Below, piece by piece: positions 1 to 11,345 of a DNA stretch of 64,000 nt; position 1 is the first letter of the stretch; every line of letters starts with the position of its first letter. The notes beneath the pieces were generated by a model that searched no databases, was not told the origin of the DNA, and was given only the letters and a program-made list of their open reading frames with translations. A program made the position numbers and the translations under genes. The stretch comes from Lichina pygmaea (Eukaryota; Ascomycota; Lichinomycetes; Lichinales; Lichinaceae): positions 2,816,914 to 2,880,913 of the forward strand of contig OY730174.1 of assembly GCA_963422465.1 (NCBI GenBank), in the 5' to 3' direction.

Positions 1-3000
1 GCGGGGATTGCCGCAGCGAGCTGGCTCAACCGTTCCGGATGGACGCCGGCAAGGTTCGCAGATGCAAGTGCAGATCCGGAATCGCTGACCGGAGTTGGCG
101 GCGCCGATGAATGAGCCGAGAAGGGGTGGTCGAACTGCATCGACCCTGACCGATGGCCACCTCTGACTGAAGATGGCCCCGTTGGCGGTTGTCTCTCCTG
201 CGTTGGTTGCTGCGCAGGCACATAGGCCCGATTGTCCGTGTCGACTGCGCGAGCCGCACCGAGTGCGGGCTGTGGGGCAGTCACGCTGCGGTGTCCGCGT
301 CCGGCTCCAGCATTTCGACGAGGCCCCGACGGGATATCCGAAGCAGGAGAATGGTTGAGCCGTCCGTAGTTTGGATCATTTGGCCGCGGAGGCACGCTTT
401 GATCGTGACCCAGTCGAACCTGGTCGGCGTCGCTCGCATGAGCCGCCTGTGGCATGTTCCCCGGGCCGATCTCACGCGGTCGATCGTACGATGGCGTGTA
501 CATATCAGGTTGCGTCATCCGCTGCCCGATGCGGTCTCCTCGTGGTCCCGTCGGAGGATGGACGGGGTCGGTTCGGCCGCGCTTGGGATCATGTTCGGCA
601 GACGGTCGACGATCATCCACAAATGGCTGCTCGTCTCGTCGACGATCTTCGGTGAATGCCTGGTCCTCGCGACGATCCGCGAGGCGACCTTCGAGAGCAG
701 CTGGTCGGCGCTCGTCTCTGACGGCCGGCGAGACCTGTTGCGGTGACCCTCTCCACTCGCCTCGCTCGGGTCCAAGTCCTGGCCTAGGTCCGGGTCGATC
801 ACGACGGTCCATCTCGCTGGCGATGACAGGTCGTTCAGAGTTAGCTGCGCTGATGCTTTTCGGGGGCGCCATGAGCGAGTCCTTGGCGGCAAGAGCGCTT
901 TCGGGAGGCCACATGTGGCTCGCAGCCTCGTGGCCCGCAAACCTCTCGTGGATATGTTCCTCTCTTCGCTCTCCGTTCGCCGGTCCTCGGAAATCGCGAG
1001 CCGTAGGTCGACCGAACCGGCCGTCGGCAGCGACAAGCTGCTGTGCATCTTCGGATTCCGGACGCCGATACTCTCTTTGAACCTCGTCCCCCCCGACGGC
1101 TCTGTCTTGGCCTCGGGGAGAAACTCGATTCACCGGCGGAGTAGCATTGAGACGACGGTCTGCTGGGTCCTTCGCATGCTCTGACGGCCGCTCCAGCCGT
1201 CCGTAGTCCATCACCGGCCCAACGGCGTCGTCGCTTTCTCGGACGGGTGCTCTCTCCGCAGCACCTGGCCTGGGCGGCGGTCGACGCTCCTGGTTCCTTG
1301 CAAGTGAGGTCGGCAGCTCAGGTCGCTTTGGAAGAGAGTGTGACACCTGCGACGCCATAGGCCCTGATGAGGTCTGCCTAGTGAAGTCGGGTCTCGCTGG
1401 GTTTGTGGGTGCCGAGGGAAGGTTCTGCAGTGTTTGCGGAGAATGGGATTGATGTCCGTTGCGGAACTCTGCGTTCTGAGCTCGACTCTCGGCCATACTC
1501 GGGTTGGTGGCCCGGTTGGGAAGGTGCCTTGCCTGATTCGGTATGTTCGAGGCCATCGGGGTGCCTTTGGTCATCGGACCTTCCCTCAAGGGCTGCCTTT
1601 GGGACCGCGAAACGGCTTGCAAGGTTTCAGCAAGCTTGGGGTTCTGCTCCATGAGACGTGCCCGTTTGGCCCTCCCGTCGTCGATCTCGCCGTCCTCGAC
1701 ATCGTGCTTGCGACTCTCCTTTGTTGGGTCGCTAGGACCGTGTGCGCTGCTCGATGGTGAGTTTCTGTCCCGACCTCGGTTCGACAACGGCGGTGCACGA
1801 CTCACTTGGACTCGGCCTTCGGCTTGGTTGTGTGAGCGGTAGCTTTCAGAGCTGGTCCCTGCTTCTGATGCGGCTTAGGTGTGTTGGTTCGTGCAGGACC
1901 CGAGGTAGAATTCGCCGCGGAACTTGCACCGACCTCGATCTGAACTCTCAAGTCAGCGCGACCCGAGGAACAACTGTCCATTGGTATTTACCAGGTTGAA
2001 AGCCTGTGGCAGCATCCATTGCTTCTCTCGCCGCTTCAAGTTGCCAAGGAGCGACGTTGCCGCGATCTTCAAATCCTCCCTCTTTTCGTTCTTGCTCAGG
2101 TCCGTCACCGCCACGACTTGATCGCGGCCGATCCAGTTGACAACAGGGAAGTATTGATGGATGGCTTTCAGGATGATGATGGCGTTCCGGATGTGCATGT
2201 ATTCACCAGAACAAAGACATGCCTTCAAGCCCGAGTTGATTTGCCGATGCCACTTGTAGACCAGCCTCCTGAAATCTTCGAACGGGAGGAGCGTTTCTGG
2301 CGCCTTGTCCTTTACGAGCTTGACGGCGAACCCGGGCAGGTCTTTCTTCGGCCCGTAGGCTTCCTTCTCGAAGATGCCCTTGTCCGCATGCCAGCGGCTC
2401 AGATCCTTGAGCAGCTCGTTGAAGAAGCGACCTAGATTCTCCGCTTCCTTTGCAGAGCACAGGAAGATGAGGTTGGATATCCGGCTCTCCCGGAAGATGC
2501 GATCCATCAGCCCCATGGTTCGAAAGTTGGTTGCGCCGCCGGTGTGAAGCAGCTTGATCATCTTGAAGCAGTACAGCGCATCGGCAGGCGACACCATGAG
2601 CCGGGGGACGAGACAGTAGGTGATGAGGGCGTCGTTGAGCTCGTCCCACCGGGTCCAGAAACCAGCGAACCAATGATCCTTCTCTTTGAAGAGCCGCGCC
2701 TTCGTGCGGGAGAATGCCTGGATGTGGGCTTTCAGCTCATCCCTGAGGCGATCCTGGGTTTCCGCCAATTGCTTCCTTTCCTTCTCCTTCCTGATCGTCC
2801 CCGCAGCGCCCATGTCGGAACGATCGTCTCGAACTGCCATCCATCTGTTCTGTAGACGGGTCAGTTCCTCCTCGTAGGTCCTCGTTGGAACCTGCACGTC
2901 GTATAGAGAAAGCTGCCAGAAGGTGACGTAAAAGGCAGGGCTCAAGCTAGCGAAGATGTCCCCAGGCAATGCCGCCTTTGCTCTGCGCATCAGGTTCGAT

Positions 3001-6000
3001 AGAACAGGATGCCACGGCTCCGGTTGACTCTTAGCATCGCTGCCTGCGACGGCGGTTGGCGTAACCGAGGCCACGCTGACGTCTTGCATCTCCAAGTCGC
3101 CATTGGTCAGACCAACGACAGCAGATGCACCTCCCTGCGATCCATCACCCTTCACTTCTGTTGAGCGGCTGGGCTGGGCTGTCTTCGCGTCACCAGCGCT
3201 CTCTTTGCTCGGAGCGCCGTCCGCTGTCGCCGACACCCGAGTAGCTTGTTGGTCCGACTCTTTCGCCGTTTTCAGATCGTATTCATGCATGTCCGCTGTG
3301 ATGCTCGGTCTGCTGACCCAGAAGGCGACGTTTGGATCGATTCCAAATTCCGAGATGAGCGAGATCACGTCAGGTACGACGTTGTCGAACTCGGACGTTG
3401 AGAGGTTGCTCCGCAACAGATCCAGGTACTGCGTAAGCACCCTGTGGACCTCGTCCGCGAGATTGCCGAGAATCTTGACGTGAGCGTGAGATTCGTCCAC
3501 CTTGTAGATAATCGTTTGGCGTTCCTGCGCGATGAGGATGAGGAGCTGCGCAGCAAGAGGGGGCTCGATCAGGGCGCGCATGAATCTCTTGGCCGTGGTA
3601 CGTGATTCGTGACGCTTGTCCAAGAGCTGGTACAGGGTCTGTTGGCGAAGCAGGGGCCCGCCGGCCATCGCCAGGATCTGAGAGTCATTGAAGTTTGTGT
3701 CGGATATGATTCCGGCCATCGCCGTGATGAGCTCCCTCAGGACTATGAGATCGACGGTGTTCCCTTTGCCGAGCTGATCCGCAACGTATTGAAGAACGGG
3801 CGCAGGATTCATCAGCTGAGAGTACCGCTTGAACGTGCGGCCGGCAAAGAGAGACAAGGCCGCGAGCCATTTGCTCGTCAGCATTCCATCTGCCTGTACT
3901 CGATTGCGTCCCCTTCCGCCGAGGGAGTTCATCAGACTCCAGGTCAGTACGTCGTAACCGAGGTAGGTGAAGTATCGTGCGCACTCGACCACCACCTCGA
4001 CCAGGTTGTCGTACGCCTCGATCTGCCCAATGGCCACCGAGAAGACCACCCCTGGAGATGAATACGCCACCTTCGCCAGCGCCCGAGCCATCGGCTTGAT
4101 GTTCGTTTTGCTGATTCGCTTGAGCACATCTTTCGTCTCGGCCTTGGTTTGTTCGAACGCCGACTTGATGTCTGGTAGCCGGGACGTGGCACCCGAGTAC
4201 CACTCCGCATAGATCGAGTATCGGGTGGCGGTCGGGAAGGTCTTGATCAATTCCCAGACTTCGTTGACGACGCCAGGGTTCCTTGTTGTCAAGCTGAGAG
4301 CCGGAACCAGGAGTCGCTTGCACAGGTCGGCCCACTGTTTCTGGTTGGGCGCCGAGGCATCTTCCGCAAGGCTCTGCTTGCCGATCCGCACAAGGGAGAA
4401 GAGCAGAGCCGGATCCGTACCGATCTTCAGGCCCGAGAAAGCGCCGAGCGTACGGCAGAGGAGGAAGACATCGTCCACCGACCGACATAGCGGAACATTG
4501 TCGGCCCAATCGTCCCAGTAGAATCGATAGTCGACCCCGTCGCTGTCGCCATCCTTATCCGGAAGGGCCCACCGTAAGACCTTGCGTGGCGAAGCGTCCA
4601 GAAATCGTAGCTGACCCTTCGCTGTCGCAGAAGAATCCAGCTCAGAAGCTTGCTTTGCCTGTCGAACGCTCTCTCGCTCGCTCAGAGGACGTAGACCGTC
4701 GTACACCCTGCTGATGCTGAAATGAAGGATCCGGTGGATGTACGGGAGGATGTCGGGGAATGCGTCCGGCAGCCAGGGAAAGCGGCCCAGGATGAAGAGC
4801 GACTCGGGCAGGGCGCCGATGCAGAGCAGACTCTTGAGCAGTAGAACCTTTTGGCAGGACGGTTCCGGCAGTTTGTCCTTCTCCTCGGCGGCTGACGGGC
4901 CCGCCTTGTCCGCATTGTTCTCCGCTCTGCTGCCAGCCGCCGCTCGACTTGCGTCAGGTTCTCTGCCTCGCGGTGGCGGCGGCGCTGTATCGTCCGGAAG
5001 AGCGCCGGCCATCATGAGCGCGTTAGCCGCTCCGCCACCGGGTCGGTTGAGCTTCTCCTTCTCAGCCTTCTCCTTCATCTTCTCCTCCTTCAGGGCCGGC
5101 ATTCTCTGATCCGGAGGGTAGAGGTGGGGATAGAGGTCCTCAAGGGAGATGAACCCGACTTTGATGAGGAGGGCGGTGAGGTAGATGATGTTAATCGGGA
5201 GAACGTCCGCGGCATCGCGGGCAGGCGACGCGTAGAAGCGCAGTTTGAATCCCAGAAGTTGAGCGGCGACCCTGTTGCCCCGAGCAGGGAGCGTGTCGGT
5301 CGTCTTGATCCAGTCCATGTACGACTTTGCTTCGGACGTCACACTATCACCGTCCTCGTTGGTGACCTGCGGAAGTTGGTCCGGCGAGACTCGCTGTCGA
5401 CCGACCTCAAAGAAGGCTCTGGCTCCCACCTGTGAGACATGCTCCCAGGTCGCACAGTCGCGTTTCTTCTTGAGCTCCTTCAGCGCCTCTTTTTGATCGT
5501 CGTCGGTCTGCCAATACGGAGCTCCGGGAAGCGCCCACGAGGGGAGCGAGTGATCGTCGTCAGATCTCGCGATCTTTTGGAGCTGCCGTTCTTTGGGCCA
5601 CCAGGAGCTGGTGCGGAGGAACTTGACGTAGAAGCGATTCTGCTTGACGAGAACGGAGGCGAACACGTCCAAGACCACGTCTAGAACCCTTCCGACATCG
5701 AGATCGAATGCACCAACCAACGCCTTGACTCGCTCAAAGGTGGCGTCGACCGTCTCCCCGCTCGGAGGCTCGTTGTTGCTCGTGGTGAACAGCTCGGTCA
5801 TAAGCTTCGAATAGCCCTCGGACTCTTCTCGTAGCAAGTTGTAGTTGGACTGTCGGTAGAGGAGGTTCGTCGTCTTGCGGATACCCATGCGGTTGAAGGT
5901 GCTGCGAATGAGACCCAGCGATTCCAACAGCGGTACCTCGAGGTGCCGGCGTAGGAGACCCGGTTGTACGCCCGTCGAGATGAGAAAGGTCCGGAGCGAC

Positions 6001-6788
6001 TGGGGCGCATCATTCTCCGTGATCACCGATAGGCAGTCAAGAAACAGAAGCTGCGCATCGAAAGGAGAGCCGGAGCCCGACTGATCCATCGGCTCCGTGC
6101 CGTCCAAGCCTGACGGCAACTCCAGCAAATCTTTGACCAGCGTGCCAGCCTCGGTAGCGTCCAGGCGACCACTCAACGCGGATCGAAGAAGTTCCTGGAA
6201 TAGAGTCCCCAGCGCGATCGCATCCTCGTCGAAGCGAGCCTCGACCCCGGCCTCTTGAACGGTCATTCTGCCCGACTCGCTCCATGTGCTGATCACATCG
6301 TCTGTGAGCTGTTCGTAGAGATACGGCAGGGGATCTGGCACGCCGGTCGGTGGAGTGACGGTCGACATCGAAAAGTCAAAGCTGGATTGCTGCGGAGGCT
6401 GCGGAATTTGGGGAGGCTGTGAAGGTTGCGGCGGTTGCGGCGGTTGCGGAGGCGGCTCTACCTGATCGATTTCCAAAGGGGCGATCTGAGCCGCCGTGTG
6501 GCTAGGGCTGGCTGGAACATGAGGTCTCGGGTTCGATGGACCTGCTGCCAGGGGTTGGCCGGAGTTGGCGCCATCAAATCGCTGGCTATATCCACCGCGC
6601 CCGCCCCGACTGTGTCTGCGCGAGCCAGGGTAGCTGTTATGGCGGTGGCGATGCTCTTGCTCGCGGCTGTGCTGCGCCAGCTGTGCGTTCCCCGGGCGGT
6701 GCGGCGACGGCCTAGTAGAGCCTTCGTCGAGAGACGGGTTGCGGTCGCCTCTTTTCCTCTTGCCAGGAAAAGCTCTTCCTTGATGCAT
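1..6788 (-). CDS. THO2: THO complex subunit 2 (THOC2/Tho2), C-terminus off the left edge
   Basis: Largest subunit and scaffold of the THO/TREX complex, which couples transcription to mRNA packaging and nuclear export. Exon 1 (6788-1992) is one open frame of 1599 codons. It has a Pro/Gln-rich disordered start (residues ~100-135), then the long helical THOC2_N, Thoc2 and Tho2 regions recognisable from family knowledge, with a charged linker rich in Ala/Glu/Lys near residues 560-620. I infer intron 1 at 1940-1991 (donor GTAAAT, branch CTGAC, acceptor TTCAG), exon 2 at 1806-1939, intron 2 at 1747-1805 (donor GTGAGT), and exon 3 from 1746 running open to base 1. Phases agree across all exons. Exon 3 encodes a disordered tail rich in Arg, Pro, Ser and Asp, with an early VEDGEIDD stretch typical of fungal Tho2 tails. 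The part visible is about 2220 residues; the stop codon is not in the window. Confidence 0.9.
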
Positions 6789-8535
6789 TTTGACGGCTGG
6801 CTGCCGAAGCAGCCGCGATCCTTGGATCGACCAGAGTTAGGTAGTGGCTCAGACACACCTGCGGTCGTAGGTTCTGTTCGGTGTTGCTAAAGCTGTCTCA
6901 GAGACCAAGTAGTGCCGTTGTCGAAGAAGCTGAACGGTGAGAATCTCGTATGGTGGAGAGAAAAACTGAAAGCAGGGAAGAAGGAGGAGATAAGGAGGTA
7001 GTTTGGACTCGCCAGATAACACAGCATAGTACAATGAATAAATCTGGAGGCTGGAAACCAATCTGTCAACACATCAGCCAATATGTGTCATAGTTGGCGG
7101 CAGCTAATGACCTTATTGTCGCTGCTCTTCGACCGTGGCGAGAGGAACGACAGAGAGCGGTTACGGTGTTACCCGCCGGATGTAGCGTGGAAGATATGTT
7201 CACGTGACCAAGTCTGAAGTCTCCCTAGTTCGCTGCGTTTGTACTAGGTTGCATCTTTTATGACGCTAGCGAAGGACTTTCTTGAACCGTATTTCAGGCT
7301 GCATATGTTACAAGTTCTGAGACTGTTTGTTGGGTCATCACCAGAAAGAATGTATCATGCTGAGTTTGAACTAGGTCTTTTTCATGAAGTATCACCCTGA
7401 TTTCATAATTGACCAAACACGATACTCATGCATCAGACCCTCTTGAACTTCTGATACTAAGCTTCCTGTACATACACTCACAAAAGTATCTCAGACAACT
7501 AGGTAACTTAGGGGTATCTCCGCACGATGATGCTCGACGTGAATACAAAAGTAATAAGGCTCTGTCTGACTCAAACACTGCTGACTAAACTCATGATAAA
7601 ACACATGGCGCGAATCATATGAAAGTAAGGCTTATTACTGCTGATTAACACAACCCGCCTGCGCCATTAGTATAGTAGGCTGGGGCCCCTACAGAAGGCT
7701 CGCCAATACCTACTGATATGTACGGAGTACATTACGTACAGTGGCACGACAAAAGTCTGCGTACGCCTCCATACAAGATCTACCTCGGGTATCTCCGGAG
7801 AATCAATACATAGCTCCTTGTTGTTACTGGTGTGACCCCTCAATCTAGTCGTACTACTTATGAAAGTAGCAGCTGACACATCGTACTAGGGTACGCAGAC
7901 TTGTGTCGTGACACTGTACCACTACTTCAGTATCGAGGGCCTAACGGATGTACGTAAGATTGGGTTACCCACCCTAAGAGCCAACATTTGACCGATATGC
8001 TTTCAGAACGCAATAGTTTCGCAGGTGAACTTGTACAAGGCCCCTACTGTAGACCGTACGATTCTGCGCCATCCCTCTGATGGTCCTGCCAGCAGTCTCA
8101 TCCACAGAAGATCTCCACGACAACGAGAATGGGGCCCAGATTCTACGCAGGAAGAGTCTCGGGACTGGGCAGACGGGGCAGGTGATGTGTTGTTTTCTCC
8201 TCCCTATGCACGCAGCTTGTTGTACTTCGTAGCTAATCTAGCGACCGAGGACCAAAGGAAAACGGCCGCTGTGGCTCGTCGGTGGACCGGGGAATCTATG
8301 CCGCTGGAAATGCAGACAAGGCAACAGACATGAAGGAAGTAGAGTAGGTGTGGAAGGGGGGGATGGGGGGGATAGAAGTTAGCCGTGACGTCAGGAGTCA
8401 ATATGAGACCTGTCGCCGATTCGCTATCACCCTCCAAGAGAAGAACGGTGTTGGGCAAAGAGTTTCCGCTGATACGGCTCCTCTACCTCCAGCAGGCGCT
8501 TCTGCTCTCGACGGGCGGCAGATATCCATCGATGG
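6789..8535. other. Intergenic region between THO2 and PARP
   Basis: This is upstream of THO2 and downstream of PARP. It is AT-richer than the genes and short frames are not convincing on either strand. It holds GTAC-rich palindromic motifs near 7713-7740 and 7948-7955, of the same type seen in other intergenic spacers of the host part, and a G-run cluster at about 8354-8371. I see no tRNA or other RNA gene. Confidence 0.5.
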
Positions 8536-11345
8536 CTAGTTGATTCTGACCCGAAACAGGTATCGGATTCGGACATGGGCTTCGTTGTAGACAACGTACT
8601 CGTTGTGCTGGAGATAAGCGTTTGACGTCTTCTGCTCCGGAGCGTTGAAGTCGGGCTGAGAAAAGTCAGTGACACCGCTATTGGTCTTTGGCGCTGGACT
8701 TCTTGAAAATGCAATCATACCATGAGGACGCCACGCAAATCAGGATGCACCACACCGGCATCAATCCATTTGCTCGGGCCGCGGGCCCCTCTACCTTCGG
8801 TCGCGATGAAACCACCCGTCGCCGCACTGTCGGCGGCATCGTACTTCGCTCCAGTGGTGATCAGTTGGGTGGGCCGTCCTACATCTGCTTCGCAGAGCAA
8901 TAGTAGACCGACACCGCCGGTCTGAGAGGAGCGGCAGTAATTCGCCGACTTGGAGGACGCATCGGCGAGGTAGATGCCCTTGCCTAAGGCGGGTCGTGGT
9001 CAGCGAGATCGAAGCTAATCGAGCGAGGCTAAGCCTACCAAACATGTAGCCGTTGATAGGAGCTTCCGGCGGCGCAATTCTCAAGCCTTCGCTCAGGATG
9101 CCGGCGAAATTGGTCGTTACCGAGCCATGCCAGAGCAGCCTCCGGTCACTCTTTTCGGGTTTGACCCACTGGACGCGCTGGCTAAAGCGTTCGTTTTCGC
9201 CCGTCCGCTCTATGCGGAAGATGCCTTGCACATGGAGCCTCAAGTGATGATCTGCTCGAGCCGACTTCGTGAGGTAATCTTGCAAGGCCCTGAACTCGGC
9301 AGAGAGTACCGAAAGTGGCTCGATACTCTTGATCCCTAGGCGGCGGAACTGGCTGTCCTTGACGTGAATGGTATTGCCGTCGTCGTCTCTATGCATCCTG
9401 TCGTGCATAATCTCGTTTGCTAATCCCATCTTCGATAGCGTGTCGAGTTTCTCGACTTCTTCCTTGAGATGTTTCTCCGTCGAGATGAGCGGCGGGCGGT
9501 CTCGGCCGAAGGCATGAGGAATGATCGTATAATATTGGCTAGTCAGGTTGGATAGCGCCTACGCCTTTTGGTGAGCAAGAATGTCGCTTCCCGTGAAGAT
9601 ACCGTCGAGGCCGCTTACACCGACGTGGCTGCTCGCATAGGCTGACTGTGCCTTTCTGGGATCGCTCAGAACATCCGCCAGCTGCCTGAGTACGTCGTAG
9701 CCTGCAGAGCCGGTCAGCTATGCGCCTTCATACCTGGCTTCGGGAGAGACGTACCAGCCAGCAAAGTCCGTTGACTCAGCTTGCCCAGAGGCAGCTTGTT
9801 AGTATCGTACCTGAGAGCCCGAATCGTGTTCGAGAAGTACTCCGCGTTGAAGAGCAGATCGACCAGATGCTGCACTGGTTCTGCAAGCGTGCACGCCAAC
9901 TGTCCCGTCTCTTGCGAACTACCGTTTTCAGCGTCACCGCTAGGGGCAGAAGGCCCTTCCTCGTCTGCTCTATCTGGCTCGTAGTTCCTCTCTATGTAGG
10001 CGTACTGAAAGTAGCAGTTGGTCAGCGCGTGACCGCAAATATAGATGAAAGGCTATAGCGCTGTACTCACCTTTCCGAGCATCGGTGGGTCAGTACGCAT
10101 GAACCATGAGAGGCCCGTCTTCTCGCGGAACTTCCGCTCGAAGAATGCTACGGCCGAGTCCTTGTCACCGGGTGCTTGCATCGTGATCTGACCACGCTCG
10201 CCGACCCGTCCCCAGCGAGCCCAAGTTCGATATCTTCCACTGGGGTCGATGAGGATCTGCAGGCGATAGAATTTGTTCGACTTACAAAGTGTCAACGATA
10301 AATTCACGCGCTTCTAAGGAGGGAGATCCTACATTCGCTTGTATGGTCGTCTGGTTCAGGGCAGCGTCGAAGATCTCCCCGTCTGGAGCGATGTAAACGT
10401 GCCAGTCGTCTAAGGCGTGTTAGCTTGGAATGTATAGGATATCGCGTTGGGGTACTTACCACCAAGACCGCAGTGTTCGTCAACAGGCACGTGCAAAGTC
10501 TTCGAACCTTCTTTCTCGCCGTTCTTGGGTTTCTTTGCAACCTGCTTGGTGTTGCCAATGCCAGATGCACCGCTGTTATCCTCATCAGAGCTTGCATCGT
10601 TCGACCGCTGACGCTTGCTCGACGCCAATGTGGAATCAGCAGGCTTCGAGTTCGCGGTATTCGCCGTATTGCCTGTTGACGAGGACGCGGAGGGGGCGGA
10701 AGTCAGGGCGTAGTTCGCTTCTGGCAGCCTCTTTCCTTGCGCCTTGCAATCGAGCAGCCACTGGATGCCGACGATATGTATTTTCATTTTCTCGGCCTTT
10801 TGGACTGCATTGAATAAGCTGGGTCAGATATGTCTTCCAAAGCCACGAGTGGGGGAAACACCAGGATAAAGATCTCAAGACAGGTCCCACCCAGCCGAAT
10901 CCTTGAGCAGATTCTTCAAAGGTGTAAAAACTCAAGGAACAGTAGCAGAGGGCACTTGTATGGGGACATGGAAGCCGTGTAAACGGGTGACGATACCAAC
11001 CACAACGTGCTGAAGTCCGTCTTCACAGACGATACCATTCCGTGTGGTGACATGAATCAAGAACAGAGAAGAGCAACAAAACGCAAGAAATGCTCAGCTT
11101 ACCAGCAATTGTCTCTCCCGAAACGGCAATCGGAGTTGCAATAAGATGCGTACAGCAATCTTTGATCGACCGAATATATTCAGCCCCACATTCGACGGCG
11201 ATCTTGCTGATAGCCGCTATTCTCACCCGTCAGCACGTATCGAGAGCTACTTCCGCATCATCGACAACAAATGTGTCATACCGTGTTGAATCCTGAAGGT
11301 GCCAGTGGCAGTGATCTGGCACTTGTCTAGAAAGTTCTGAGCCAT
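8536..11345 (-). CDS. Poly(ADP-ribose) polymerase, PARP1-type (BRCT-WGR-regulatory-catalytic)
   Basis: Nuclear NAD+ ADP-ribosyltransferase of the DNA-damage response, like the fungal PrpA proteins. My model has ten exons: 11282-11345, 11103-11216, 10460-10804, 10333-10409, 10071-10280, 9755-10004, 9619-9701, 9039-9558, 8721-8983 and 8536-8655. They sum to 2046 nt with every phase consistent, giving 681 aa. Introns are GT-AG with CTGAC/TTGAC-type branch sites; most are 50-66 nt, one (10805-11102) is 298 nt. A BRCT domain lies at residues 1-90, a Ser/Asn-rich linker follows, the WGR domain is near 175-270 (motif RWGRVGERGQ), the helical regulatory domain near 275-430 (KLPLGKLS), and the catalytic domain near 470-681. 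The H-Y-E triad is visible as His525 (LWHGS), Tyr559 (KGIYLAD) and Glu661 (HNEYVVYN), so activity is expected. There is no N-terminal zinc finger. A TAG at 9559-9561 read in the unspliced frame falls at an intron acceptor and is not a nonsense codon. Confidence 0.88.

Noticed and set aside
189-1080. Plus-strand frames of 185 and 208 codons near the left edge
   Set aside because: They mirror the GC-rich THO2 tail on the other strand, where a phase-consistent open frame of over 580 codons with fitting splice sites explains the region.
9559-9561. In-frame TAG that would make the PARP gene a pseudogene
   Set aside because: It is the acceptor of a 60-nt intron (donor GTAAGC, branch CTCAC); splicing keeps the conserved ALSN-QYYTIIPH segment in frame.
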